DNA from: Symbiodinium sp. CCMP2592
Taxonomy: Eukaryota; Sar; Dinophyceae; Suessiales; Symbiodiniaceae
NCBI GenBank assembly: GCA_905221615.1
Contig: CAJNDT010003446.1
Location: 749,278-813,277, forward strand
Length of the DNA stretch: 64,000 nucleotides
Reading direction: 5' to 3'
Every line of letters begins with the position of its first letter. Positions within the stretch are counted from its first letter, which is position 1. The position numbers and the translations under genes are program-made. Below the pieces are notes generated by a model that was given only the letters and a program-made list of their open reading frames with translations, made no database searches and was not told where the DNA came from. This document shows positions 54,164 through 64,000 of the stretch, piece by piece.

Positions 54164-55003
54164 TCACTTTACTTGCCTGACCTAGTCCTTTACCCTTCGT
54201 GGATCATCTTGTGTTACTGTGTGGCATGGTAGTATTGCATGTGATGATTGCAGGAATGGCTCGGATGTGATCTTTGCTCTATGTGCTTGTATTAAGTTAT
54301 TGTCAGATGAGTGCCAGCCTGCAGCAACACGAATCACAGAATTCAGACGTTACACAATATGGCATGAATTCTAGAATTTAGTACTCCTTGCTTGTATAAT
54401 TATGCATGCTTCTCCGAACTCTGCAAGTGCGGTTTAGGCTCCACTGGTTGTGAAACTTTAGGTCAGCCTTTTTGTAGAGTCTGGAGACGTGCTGCACACA
54501 TTTTGCTTCACGCCGTCTGTGCATTGTCAGTATGTCGTCAAATGCATGACCTGAATTCATTGCACACAATAGCACAACGAACCCTGTCATGTGGTTGCTG
54601 TATGCGACCGATGGGCGACCTAGCGCACCAAGTGCTAGAACCACGTCAAACAATACTGTAGTATATGCATGCATGCATGCACGCGAATTTAATGCGGGTG
54701 ACCTCTGGCTCGGCTGCCTCCTCAAACCAAGCACTTGCTTTTTTTAGTATGTCATTACCTGTTTTCACATGGCGAGTTATGTTCTTTGGTTCTGCAGTTT
54801 TGGCACCGCTGCCTCAGTGAGTGTTGCTTGAAAGGTACGTGCATGAGCAAAGCCACACCACTGCATGCGGACGGTGACAAAATGAAGGGAGCGACCAGTG
54901 ACCACAGTTGTGTGCTGATGAGAGCTTTAAAGCCTGGAGCCTTGGTACCCAGTAGGAAGAATAGTGGGTGCAGTGGTCTGACGAATGTTGGAGCCTCATT
55001 ACC
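54164..55003. other. No supported gene
   Basis: Downstream of the pseudogene I see no poly-A tract marking its end. Short ORFs on both strands and a GCATGCATGCATGCA patch at 54666 are all that is visible. Confidence 0.4.
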
Positions 55004-55120
55004 ATGCCAGCTTTCAGCAGGTTCATAGGACGGCCAACCACTCCACAATCATGCCTGCTTTCATCAGGGTCACTGGACGGCCAATCACTCCACAATCATG
55101 CCTGCTTTCATCAGGTCCCC
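55004..55120 (+). repeat. 47-bp tandem repeat, 2.5 units
   Basis: Units start at 55004, 55051 and 55098 with ATGCC(A/T)GCTTTCA(G/T)CAGG and continue GGACGGCCAA(C/T)CACTCCACA. The third unit is cut after TCAGGTCCCC. Confidence 0.85.
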
Positions 55121-55451
55121 CACTTACTTGACAAGGTAGACCCTGTCTCTGGAGAGCCACCGGGAATAGGCATGTAACTGGAGAGAATGACTGGATACTC
55201 GCCTAAACAAAGCCTGCGACTGTCTAAGTTTTACACGCTCCGCGTAGATGGGTGGTGCATGCGATGATGCAATGCTGCCTCAATGATGTCGTTGCTTGGT
55301 CGTTGTCTATGGTCGCTCTGCCACAAGTAAGGACCTCGGGCTGAGACAGTTACCATTATCTGAGTTATTGTATGTTGGCCTTTCCCTTACCCCTGAGTCC
55401 ATACTTCGCATCCACTAAACCTGGAACTGACCCCCGCGCCAGTGCTGAGCC

Positions 55452-55964
55452 ATGGCCGACCGAGCTAGATCTCGTAGCCCGCGGGGCACTCGGGTGCTGC
55501 CGGATCCTATGGGCGAACCCGACGCAATCAACCTGCGAGAGCGAGGAGTGCCGTTGATACTCATACGGCAAACTGGTCAGGCCATCTGGGCACTGAGGGA
55601 GCACAGGCCAGAAGATGCTATGTGGACGTTGGCAGTTTTCAGGGGGGTCATTAGAGACACGAAAGACAGTATGGCCGCGCTGGAGGAAGTCCTGAACACA
55701 CGTATCGGGCCCATTGCTCGTACACCTCAGGTAGATGAGCGACGTGAGCTTCTCCAACTCCTTGGAGATGTGGCCAGATCGGTTCCGAAGGCGGCCGTGC
55801 AGTGCACACAGAGCAGATTGGAGAATACGTGGCTGGAACCCGACACGCTACCCCCTGATGCACAACCAGTGCGTCGACGAGTGTTGGCAGCATGGTGGAA
55901 TACTGTGGACCCAGTGGCATGGCAATGGAGCCGTACGCCATATGGAGTTTATCTGCATGCATGA
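55452..55964 (+). CDS. Uncharacterised 170-residue protein
   Basis: ATG in a GCCATGG context, 170 codons, stop TGA. It begins with an Arg/Ser-rich head (RARSRSPRGTR), followed by an alpha-helical body (RQTGQAIWALREHRPEDAMW and MAALEEVLNTRIGPIA), a second helical part (RRELLQLLGDVARSVPKAA) and a Trp-rich C-terminal third (LAAWWNTVDPVAWQWSRTPY). No signal peptide or membrane segment. Codon bias is moderate. The RS-rich head is common in RNA-binding or gag-like proteins, but that is only suggestive. It sits 1.3 kb downstream of the processed pseudogene on the same strand and is followed by degenerate repeats. It could be a gene, a retroposed copy or part of a mobile element. Confidence 0.5.
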   Translation: MADRARSRSPRGTRVLPDPMGEPDAINLRERGVPLILIRQTGQAIWALREHRPEDAMWTLAVFRGVIRDTKDSMAALEEVLNTRIGPIARTPQVDERRELLQLLGDVARSVPKAAVQCTQSRLENTWLEPDTLPPDAQPVRRRVLAAWWNTVDPVAWQWSRTPYGVYLHA

Positions 55965-56600
55965 GCACAACGATGAGCTGGGAAACACTACGACCGGGTT
56001 CTGGAGTGGATCTGCGCTGCAACTACACGGTCACTGTGACCGAATACCTTTCTGGATGCTGCTGATGGCAAATTCTGCAATGCACGTATGAAACACAACG
56101 GCCCCCTACGACAATATGGAGGTATTGCACAATACATGATACGGAATTTATTTTGCATGAGCTGGCACAACGATGGGCTGGTGAACAGTACCTGCACGAT
56201 ACGGCCACCACGATGCATGGACCCTTGCGCTTGGTGACGAGCCTTGCTTTGGAGGGCTTGAACTGCGTGGAATTCAAGTTGGCATGGGAGCTACGTTTTT
56301 TTGCGGGGTGTTGGTGACGAGCTGACAGTGCATGACGAACTGGCGGTGCATGGATTTTGCATGGGTGTGGAATTCACAGGCCCAGGCAATGATGCTGCAC
56401 CTATGGCATCTCTGATGTGCTTTGAGAGAATTTGAGGTGCTTGCACCTGTATGAAGCCAAGTTGATGGGAATGAGGGACGGCTGCATGAAACATGTTGGT
56501 GAGGGAATTTGTTTGCATGTGCATGGTGGAGTAAGCCGAGATGAGCTGATCTGCATGATATAGTGGTGATCGTTGTCCTTTTGACTTTTGAAAAAGAGAT
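55953..56600. repeat. Degenerate repeats around GCATGA..CACAACGATG
   Basis: GCATGAGCACAACGATGAGC at 55956 recurs as GCATGAGCTGGCACAACGAT at 56156, and GACGAGCTGACAGTGCATG, GACGAACTGGCGGTGCATGG follow. Words GATGAGCTG, TGCATG and GCACGATA keep returning through 56550. The pattern looks like a worn tandem array of roughly 60-200 bp units. Confidence 0.45.
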
Positions 56601-57268
56601 GGGCCTCAATGTAGGCTGTCGCATGAAGGACGGGGCCACCCCACTGAGCTGAGACGGGTTGTCACATCGTGTTTTAGTTACTCAATGATCTGGGTTGGTT
56701 GTTTGTTTCCATGGCCTCCGTCTGGCTTAGTCTGGTGGGTCGCTGTCGCTAGTGGAGATCCCGTGGACCATGTGGAGCCTTGCCTGCTGCGTGCGAGTGT
56801 GAGCGTCGAAAACCCTAATTCGTCCTTGCGAGGTAGGAGGAAAAACGCCTTAATAAACCCTGAACCCCAAACCCCTAAACCCTAAACCAAGTGCATGAGG
56901 CGGCATGGTGACCCCAGGCTGCCCCGACTGGGGAGTCAGATGGCTGATGCTGCAGTGCCTCCGCTCGACATAATCACGACCTTCCCATCAAACTCAGCAG
57001 AAAACCTCCATAATTCTGATGGGGCGTGGGGGTGCATTTTTATGGATAGTCGTTTAGTAAGCACATAGGGAGATGCCTAGCTTTCTTCATCCTGTCCTTC
57101 GAAGTGCCTTCGAACCTTTTCACGATATCGGCTCATGGGGTTGTTCCTACAATCTGGGTTTAGGGTTGAGAGTCGCCGCTTCCGGGTCGCTAGAGCAGTC
57201 GCTCTGTGAGAGCATCCTCAGGACCCCTCTGCAAGCAAGCTTTCTGCAGCTGAACTTCTTGGACATGA
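56601..57268. other. No supported gene; worn repeat copies
   Basis: GCGAGTGTGAGCGTCGAAAA at 56795 is a worn GAGCGCCGAAAC repeat, and CCCAAACCCCTAAACCCTAA at 56866 is telomere-type. A coding-like patch TPLQASFLQLNFLDMK at 57222-57269 may be an exon remnant. Confidence 0.45.
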
Positions 57269-57269
57269 A

Positions 57270-57319
57270 GGCAGAGCAAGAAGTCATGCTTGAGGGCAGA
57301 GCAAGAAGTCATGCTTAAG
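57270..57319 (+). repeat. 25-bp tandem duplication
   Basis: GGCAGAGCAAGAAGTCATGC TTGAG is duplicated directly (57270-57294 and 57295-57319). Because 25 is not a multiple of three, the duplication shifts the coding-like frame that precedes it. Confidence 0.7.
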
Positions 57320-58429
57320 AAGCTCAAGGATTTTCGGGTTGGATTTCGGGATTTGCGGGCAATTCTGGAAGACCCGGGGTGTGGCTTCCGGCCGCTTAAA
57401 TCGGCACAAACGTTTCTCAGAGCCGGGAGTCAGATTCCCGTTTTACAACCCTGGATGGACCTTGGCCCAAGCAAAAGCACGAATGAGCTACAATCACCTC
57501 GAGACCGACCTAAACCAGACAAGCGTTAATAGGAGTGCTGAGACCCCAAACATAAATGCTGCCACCCAACGCGAAAGTTCGTGCTGAGCTGGCAGGTGTC
57601 AGGCATGGACTCCACGCGGGTGTTCCCCGTGGAGATGGATGAGGCGACATACAAGGCACCGAGCCCTAAACGCCTAGCCTGAAGAGTACGAGTGTCAGCG
57701 CCGAAAGCTGTTGTTTCGAGATGAGCTTCGGGTAATATTGTTTGAGGCAGCAGCTGTATTCAGGCTGTTCGGGTAGAGGTGAACAAAGGTCCCTCCCGTG
57801 TGTTTGGAGTTTAGGGTTCGCAAAGGATCTGCGGCTTATGCACTACCATGCTCATTGCCGTGGGTGTCCATGCCCCATCACGTAGAACCAGAGTTCAATG
57901 CTAAAACCCAAAGCTCACCCACTCAACTGCACGCCGTTTCGATAGGGTGGGAATTGCTGCGTCTCTCTAGTGTAGTCCCTCTTTGGTCTAGTCCCAGGCC
58001 CTATATTCGAAGCTTGAAGCCCAAACTGACGAATCGGCCCGTCAGACCACCGTGTTCAAGCAGAGCTTGCCAATGATGGCGGTAGACAAGCACAGCACCT
58101 GCGACGAACACGAGGTGCCACGGGCTTTCAAGCAGAAAGCTTTTTTTCAGCCGCAAGTTTGGCGCCACGATTGTTGCCGTCACCATCGTCGTGGTAGTAG
58201 TAGCCGCGGTCGTAGTCGTTTTCGTCGTCGTAGTGGTAGTTGTAGTGGCAGCAGGAGCAGTCATGGTAGTAGTAAGTAGTAATTAAGCACCAAGCAGGAA
58301 GCCAGCAAGCCGAATCAAGCAGTACACCCTCAGATGTCCTATTGCGGCAATGTATTTGTCGTGTGGCCCGTGTGGGCGCGCGACTTGAGCAGCTTTACCA
58401 TCATCACTAATATCGCGGCCTACTGCTAC
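57320..58429. other. No supported gene
   Basis: A worn GAGCGCCGAAAC copy (ACGAGTGTCAGCGCCGAAAG) lies at 57689. A GTAGTAGTAGCC/CGTCGTCGTAG patch lies at 58195-58285. ORFs here have no recognisable features. Confidence 0.45.
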
Positions 58430-58472
58430 CAACAACTACTACTACTACTACTACTACTACTGCTACTACTAC
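58430..58472. repeat. (CTA)n microsatellite
   Basis: About 13 CTA units with one CTG interruption. Confidence 0.9.
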
Positions 58473-58540
58473 TGGGAATGGAGGGCCACTGTTTGAGACC
58501 AACATTTTTCAAATCTTGCTAATCTAGCAAAATGGGCCCG

Positions 58541-58700
58541 CAAGTGGTGCAACTGGCGCAAGTGGTGCCAGTGGTTCAAGCAGTGCAAGTGGTGCAAGGC
58601 AAAACGGGCAAGTTTGAAAGATTGCCCCGTCCTCCCCCCCCAAGCGGTGCAAGTGGTGCAGGTGGTCCGCGTGGTGCAAGTTCAAGTGGTGCAAGGGGTT
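58541..58700 (+). repeat. GTGGTGCAA minisatellite
   Basis: A 9-bp unit (GCAAGTGGT and variants GCCAGTGGT, GTTCAAGCA) is repeated at 58541-58600 and again at 58645-58695, separated by a stretch with an 8-C run. One frame reads Val-Val-Gln repeats. Confidence 0.75.
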
Positions 58701-58797
58701 TTAGGGCAAGCTTGGTGTCAATGTTGCACCCCCTCGCCAAAGCAAGATTGCAAGATTGATGGTACCATCTTCGTCGAATATCGGATCTCTTGTCCCA

Positions 58798-59375
<578 letters not shown>

Positions 59376-60418
59376 TGCTACTACCACCGCCTCTAGTTAC
59401 CCACGACTCCAAGCGATTTCTACCAACACTCCGCCGTCTCTGCTGTTGCTGCTCCTGCAGTTTTTTTGGCGGTGACGAAGGTCTTAGGATCTCCCTGTGC
59501 AGACGTGAGAATGAACAAGGGCTTTGTCTTTGTGATGGTGTTTGTTTGGTCAACATGTCTAGCTTGGTTTAGGTAGGGTGAACCGCTAAACATGTTGACG
59601 ATGGTGGTGAGGATGCTTTGACGATGACGGAGATAATGACAACCGACTGGGAACTTTGTCTAGACGACTGTCTTCCCTTGGGACGCCGAAGGAGTGGAAC
59701 TACGACAACCCAAGCTGCTGGGCTCAGAAGTCTCCTGATCGCAACAATTGTACCAGGGCACTGGAGTTGGTCTGGATCTTTGGCCAACAGCCTTGTGCCC
59801 TGCAGGGAAAACCCCGCAGCCCTGTAACGCCAGCAAGCGTGGAGATTGTCACAGTGTGCCTGGACCAGACGGAGTTCAGGGTTCGGGGCGCTATGGAACC
59901 ACAAAGAGAGTATGCGAGTCCATGTCCTCGCGAAAACTCGAGCTCCCAGAAGCTCAAACGACTGCAAAGCTGCAAAGCAAACCTGCCCATATACTGAATG
60001 TGCAGAATGCTAAGGCACCCGATTTGCGCCCAGGGGGCGCTGCAATCGCCGATTCACATCGAGAGGCGACGGAAACCTTTCAAGAGGGAGCACTGTAAAG
60101 GTTTGTTAGAGGCACTTCGGAATGACCCCATGAGCCCGCACTCGTCATCCTAAGCCCGAATCTCAAAACAACCCAAGCTGCTGAGCCCTAACGCCCCTAA
60201 AGCCTCTGAGGGCAAAGGGTTGCGAATGGGGGTATTACTGCAGCATCTGCATCAGCTCATAGGTTCCCCTTTTTATAATGCGCATAAATGTGGTTAAAGA
60301 AGCCTATGTTGTTTTAAAAAGCCGTTGCAGGCCGACGGTGACAACGAAGGGCAAGGACAACTTCCTCAACAAGTGCAGCTGGCGTCCGGTCGCTGGGTTC
60401 CTGATAATGGAAGTTTAA
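59376..60418. other. No supported gene; possible exon remnant
   Basis: A coding-like patch at about 60340-60417 reads Lys-Gly-Lys-Asp-Asn-Phe-Leu-Asn-Lys-Cys-Ser-Trp-Arg-Pro-Val-Ala-Gly-Phe-Leu-Ile-Met and ends where the family G element begins. ORFs at 59569-60098 overlap on both strands and are not recognisable. Confidence 0.35.
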
Positions 60419-60500
60419 GAAAAATTATACAGGATCCCTTATACTTTACCTTAAGGGCATGAGGAGTCTAGTGTTCCAACTTTCTGGCTTCTACTATAGG
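60419..60500 (-). mobile_element. Hairpin element, family G (inverse orientation)
   Basis: GGATCCCTTATACTTTACCT TAAGGGCATG and GTGTTCCAACTTTCTGGCTT CTACTATAG are the reverse complement of the centre and left arm of 52062-52166. The other arm is missing. Confidence 0.65.
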
Positions 60501-60556
60501 GGTACCCCAGGGTTCCTTTAAAGGGTTACTATAGGGTACTATAAGGGTCTCCTTAA

Positions 60557-60632
60557 AGAGGTTCCGAAATTATGGGGTCCTCACAATCGGGATCCTATAC
60601 TACATTAGGGCCCCCGATTTTCGGAAACTCCC
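60557..60632. mobile_element. MITE-like element, family A, left end worn
   Basis: GAGGTTCCGAAATTATGGGG on the left and CCCCGATTTTCGGAAACTCCC on the right. Related ACTATAGGGTACTATAAGGG sequence precedes it. Confidence 0.65.
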
Positions 60633-61320
60633 ATATTTGCTTTCCAATCTGAGTTACCACAGCAGGGATACATCGAGTTCTTGTGAAGGAGCCAAAGTCT
60701 TCACGACATGAGAGTTCCTCAATACTAAGCCCTAAACTTCTGAAGCCTTTTCAGCCTGAGTGAACAGACGGCTCTTGACTTTGTGGTCTTTCTGAAACCC
60801 TAAACCTAAAACCCTACAATGAGTGTCACTCAACAGGTCCTGCTGAAACCCTAAACCCTCAACCCAAAACATGCCTCGCCTGGATTGTCCGAGTTTGAGC
60901 GCCCAAACCCAAGACCTTACAATGAGTCTCTTAACCCGAGCCAAGGTGACCGGCTTGCATGTCGTGCCCGCGCCCCAGGGGTTTTCCAGGGGCGAGGGGC
61001 TCATATACCATAATATTCTGTACCAGAAGATACCCAAGCACACCGCGACATACCATAAGATACCACAAGATATATACCGTAATATGCCATGATATACTGT
61101 AACTAGTACGACCTTTCAGCTCTCTGGGGATGCAGAGATCCAAAGCCGTGTCCACGAATCCCACGACATCGAAGCCCCGTCTCAGCAAGTGCTTGCTCAA
61201 TATGTCGTGGTTCCCTTCGAAAAAAGGTGCCGTATGCAGCAACGGCAAGAAAGGCACCAAGTCCAGTTCCCTAAGGCCAACCCTCAGCCTACACCCTGAG
61301 CTGACTCGAACCCTGCATAT
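60633..61320. other. No supported gene; one repeat copy
   Basis: Contains the GAGCGCCGAAAC-type repeat listed separately and a ATACCATAAGATACCACAAG patch near 61040-61090 with ATACC(A/G)TAA words. No coding evidence. Confidence 0.4.
60871..60910. repeat. Dispersed GAGCGCCGAAAC repeat, copy 5
   Basis: ATGCCTCGCCTGGATTGTCC GAGTTTGAGCGCCCAAACCC, preceded by CCCTAAACCC units. Confidence 0.7.
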
Positions 61321-61418
61321 GGGTGGTTGTCAAAATTATGGCCCTTTTGGGTCCCTATTATAATACGGCACATATTGTTTAGGGTCCCGAAAGGGGACCA
61401 TAATTTTGACAACCACCC
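61321..61418. mobile_element. MITE-like element, family B
   Basis: Left end GGGTGGTTGTCAAAATTATG, right end ACCATAATTTTGACAACCACCC. The inverted repeat is nearly perfect over 21 bp. Flanks are ATAT and ACAT, a 3-of-4 match to a target duplication. 98 bp. Confidence 0.8.
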
Positions 61419-61582
61419 ACATGTTTGGTCAGAGCCCCCATGCGTCCGACTTGGACATATCAGGAATTTTGGAAAGGGCCTCGCCATTCCGACCAACCAG
61501 ATGGGCAGCTTGCCTGATAGAGTGTAGACTTTCTGTGGCACAGCCAAGAAGATGAGAAAGCAGCGGGAGACTGAGAGATACT

Positions 61583-61674
61583 ATAGGGGCCGTAATAATT
61601 AGAATAGGGCTTTGGGGTACTATACTTATAATAAGGAACCCCAAAATAGTATTGGCAATTATTAAGGCCCCTAT
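61583..61674. mobile_element. MITE-like element, family C
   Basis: ATAGGGGCCGTAATAATTAG on the left, GGCAATTATTAAGGCCCCTAT on the right. It is inverted relative to the 51960 copy (AATAGGGCTTTGGGG comes before CCCCAAAATAGTATTGG). It lies between two coding-like segments. Confidence 0.8.
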
Positions 61675-61692
61675 TGTAGACATCGACAGCCA

Positions 61693-61815
61693 GGCTACAT
61701 CACGCTGACCGGCGAGGACAGGGCACCCCACACCTCTGTGAGATTCGACAAGACAGGGGCTGGAGTCGCACAGCGAAGCCTGGACCAGAACCTGGGGACA
61801 GCACGTAGTCACTAG
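61693..61815 (+). CDS. Possible terminal exon, unknown gene
   Basis: After CGACAGCCAG the frame reads Gly-Tyr-Ile-Thr-Leu-Thr-Gly-Glu-Asp-Arg-Ala-Pro-His-Thr-Ser-Val-Arg-Phe-Asp-Lys, then TGAGVAQRSLDQNLGTARSH and a TAG. Codons are strongly GC3-biased. Directly upstream of the family C element lies another possible exon end (KKMRKQRETER at about 61548-61580), so the element may lie inside the intron joining them. Unidentified. Confidence 0.45.
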   Translation, partial: GYITLTGEDRAPHTSVRFDKTGAGVAQRSLDQNLGTARSH

Positions 61816-62152
61816 TACCAGTAAGTCATGCGCTGCCGGCACGAGTATTCGTAGCAAAGTAGTGCTAGCCAACGGACATGGTTTACCTCGACCGCGACAC
61901 GACGACCGACGACTGCTCTTGACAGCTCTGAGCCGCTGAAAGCCGCAGGATGGCTTTCCCGACTTCTTCGAGGCTGCGGCTAGGGGATCCAGGGATTCGG
62001 GGCCCAAAGCCTCCAGGAACTTCGAGGGTTGCTTCTTTTTTCCTTGCTTCCTTCGACGCCCTAGCTCTGGCTGTTGCAAGAGTTTTTTTTTGCTTCGCCT
62101 GCGGAAATTCGGGATTTGTGTTGGATCTTGGCCGTCGTGGCGCCAACTACAG
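61816..62152. other. No supported gene
   Basis: Sequence upstream of the carbonic-anhydrase-like exon; a T-rich tract at 62030-62092 could serve as a polypyrimidine region. ORFs on both strands are unremarkable. Confidence 0.4.
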
Positions 62153-62240
62153 GTTGTGCAGTTGCAGCTGCACATGCCCTCGGAGCACATGATTGATGGC
62201 AAGAGCTTTGCTGCCGAGCTTCAGGTCGTGCACAGGCCGG
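62153..62240 (+). CDS. Orphan exon resembling alpha-carbonic anhydrase
   Basis: After CCAACTACAG the frame reads VVQLQLHMPSEHMIDGKSFA AELQVVHR. S-E-H-x-x-D-G-K ... A-A-E-L-x-x-V-H is the signature region of alpha-type carbonic anhydrases, just after the first two zinc-ligand histidines. Of those two only the second (in QLH) is kept and the third ligand (E-L-H) is Gln, so the product would lack normal zinc coordination. It shares NGK/DGK and AAELQV with the 46885 exon but the two are clearly different paralogues. The open frame continues into a (CAG)n tract, probably intron. No other carbonic-anhydrase exon is visible. Confidence 0.55.
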
Positions 62241-62280
62241 GTGGGTTCAGGGCCCATCTCGACGCACCACTTCCTGCAAC

Positions 62281-62281
<1 letters not shown>

Positions 62282-62338
<57 letters not shown>
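62282..62338. repeat. (CAG)19 microsatellite
   Basis: Nineteen uninterrupted CAG units, 45 bp downstream of the carbonic-anhydrase-like exon. Confidence 0.95.
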
Positions 62339-62339
<1 letters not shown>

Positions 62340-62399
62340 GACAAACTTTGCCGGCGGGCTAGATATTGCCCCTTTAAACCCTAGAACCTGAATCCTGGT

Positions 62400-62470
62400 T
62401 CGTTTCACTCAGCAGACTCCGAACCATAATATGCCTCGCCCGGATTGTCCGAGCGTGAGCGCCGAAACTC
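62400..62470. repeat. Dispersed GAGCGCCGAAAC repeat, copy 6 (long form)
   Basis: TCGTTTCACTCAGCAGACTC CGAACCATAATATGCCTCGC CCGGATTGTCCGAGCGTGAG CGCCGAAACTC, followed by CCTAAACCCTAAACCC. It matches the long form at 30802-30866 along its whole length. Confidence 0.75.
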
Positions 62471-62715
62471 TAAATCCTAAACCCTAAACCCTGAGTGGGG
62501 TGTGGACATGCACAGGCTTTGAGCTCAGAGTGATTGTGCGCCAAAAAACCCTAAAGCCCTTCAGCGACTCACTTCGCAAAGTACGTCCTTAGGGGTCCTT
62601 GCTATCTATAATGGAGACTCTGAAGTCAAAAACAAGAGCAATTGCCCGGAATCGATGATAGGGTACTGCCGCCATACAGTAAAGGTCCATATAATAGGGC
62701 TTCTATTAAGGTCCG

Positions 62716-62717
<2 letters not shown>

Positions 62718-62752
<35 letters not shown>
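62718..62752. repeat. (AT)n microsatellite
   Basis: About 17 AT units. Confidence 0.9.
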
Positions 62753-62755
<3 letters not shown>

Positions 62756-63550
62756 GAATCCAAACCTAGATATGGGTTCAGGGCTCCTGTTCGGCAAGGT
62801 GGGAACGACATGTAGCATCCCTGCGGCAAAATGAGATGCACTCTACCATGAGTTTCCGACAGGCATCAGGCGACGGTGACGCAAGGAGTCAACAGCGCGG
62901 AGTCTTTCCCCTTTGTCCCTTGGCGGAGTTCGGTCCCAGGTTCTAGGATATACGTCTCGCAAGGAGCTTTGGAGATCTTGGTCAATGGATGGGCCCAGAC
63001 CACGGCGTTCGTGCTGTTGGCCCAGCGATACATCGGAATCGTGTATCGTCTCCCATCCATACTTGGAGAACCATGCTGAGCCTAACTTGTAGTGGGACCA
63101 TGTCGTAGCCAAGGGGCAGAAGGCACGTGGGAACCGGAGGTCACAGAGGAACCAAAGAGACCTACCGGCACCATGGTAAATGCTCGGGTCTCGCATACTT
63201 TCATGGATAGTTGTCTGTTTGTTAGAGACTGCCCTTCTCAAACCGAAGTCCACTTCTCATGCAGTTGCAGTTGGGTGATCCACATGCTGAGACGAACTTG
63301 ATGGTGCTGACCTTGTTGAGTTTAAGCCTGTGGCGCACTTGATCGATGCGGGTGGGTTGTCTGTCAAGCCTTTGTGTGCTTTCGAGCGCTGAGCCAGTCG
63401 AAGCCCTGCAGTGCTATCCTATCCTCAAGTTTCAGCGCCCGGCGTTCCACATTTCCGGTGCCTTTGTCTTCACAATGCCTGGCACGAGGTCACGGCTTCT
63501 TTCATGTTCCAGATGGGCGAAAAGGACAGTGGCCAGACACGCAAGGATTT
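62753..63550. other. No supported gene
   Basis: Several 60-136 codon ORFs on both strands without recognisable domains or splice pairs. Confidence 0.4.
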
Positions 63551-63614
63551 GGGAGTTTCCGAAAACTAGGGTCTTCATAATAAGGACTAGTACCCCCGAT
63601 TTTAGGAAACTCCC
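63551..63614. mobile_element. Short MITE-like element, family A, with ATTT target duplication
   Basis: Left end GGGAGTTTCCGAAAACTAGG, right end CCCCGATTTTAGGAAACTCCC. ATTT flanks both sides (63547-63550 and 63615-63618). At 64 bp it is the smallest and cleanest copy, little more than the two termini. Confidence 0.85.
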
Positions 63615-64000
63615 ATTTAGGTCTGTGTGGTAGCTCGGCTCAGTGGCAGTGCATGGCATCCTTGGTTCGGCGTCAGCTGCCACGATGGGTTTCTGCAGAG
63701 CATCCAGCAGGGACCCAGGAAATCTTCTGAAAATCCGCAGCTCTGCAATGCGGCGGGCAGTGCCGCATCACGACCAGCACAGCAGTAGCGACACTGGACA
63801 CCGTGAAGGCATCATCTGCACCAGAACAAGCCTGAACCAATCCCTGCCGTCGCTGTTAGCACCAGCATTCATGTCAATCTGCATCGGCGAGAACAGCACG
63901 AATCGTGCTACAAAGAGCAATAACAGTATGCAGAAGAGGATACACGAGTGCCATGATTTCAGCAGGTGTCAAATCAGCAGCAACAGAGCGGCAGGAGCAG
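63615..64000. other. No supported gene
   Basis: Nothing coding or repetitive recognised at the right edge of the window. Confidence 0.45.

Noticed and set aside
62282..62362. PolyQ extension of the carbonic-anhydrase-like exon
   Set aside because: The CAG run follows the end of the conserved block and sits where an intron is expected; the fusion is probably read-through.

Overview
The window looks like nuclear DNA of a dinoflagellate, most likely a Symbiodinium-type alga. Five things point there: interstitial CCCTAAA (TTTAGGG) repeats; a 14-base exact match to the 3' end of the dinoflagellate spliced leader (CATTTTGGCTCAAG) 57 bases upstream of a retrogene-like ORF; near-identical genes in a head-to-tail array; an intron with a non-canonical GA donor flanked by a repeated CTGCAGGAC at both junctions; and very low gene density with many short orphan exons among small inverted-repeat elements. 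No bacterial operon, rRNA or convincing tRNA was found.

Layout. 1-15.2 kb is almost gene-free: microsatellites, degenerate CAT-rich tracts, telomere-like repeats, MITE-like elements and one possible exon at 9.2 kb. 15.3-25.6 kb holds the clearest genes, three tandem copies of a two-exon gene for an 805-residue secreted, probably surface-anchored protein with a glycosyltransferase-like N-terminal half. 25.6-34 kb is again repeats and weak ORFs. 34.03-35.05 kb is a sharply AT-rich island with a small zinc-motif ORF, a decayed ORF, a third small ORF and two hairpins, unlike everything around it and possibly derived from a DNA virus or related element. 38.0-39.6 kb carries three copies of a 106-residue ORF whose identity begins and ends almost exactly at the start and stop codons. 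41.4-45 kb has a 40-bp tandem repeat, nested inverted repeats and a triplicated splice-acceptor-like segment. 46.9 and 62.2 kb each hold an orphan exon resembling alpha-carbonic anhydrase. 52.8-56 kb has the spliced-leader relic, a frameshifted probable processed pseudogene, and an uncharacterised 170-codon ORF. 58.4-59.4 kb is dominated by trinucleotide repeats.

Several families of 60-200 bp inverted-repeat elements run through the window. Family A has GGGAGTTTCCGAAAA termini and family B has GGGTGGTTGTCAAAA termini; both show 4-bp target duplications. Family C has ATAGGGGCC...GGCCCCTAT ends. Several lie directly beside coding-like exon fragments, so they may shape, or even create, introns. 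All functional names rest on reading the sequence by eye; no database search was possible.
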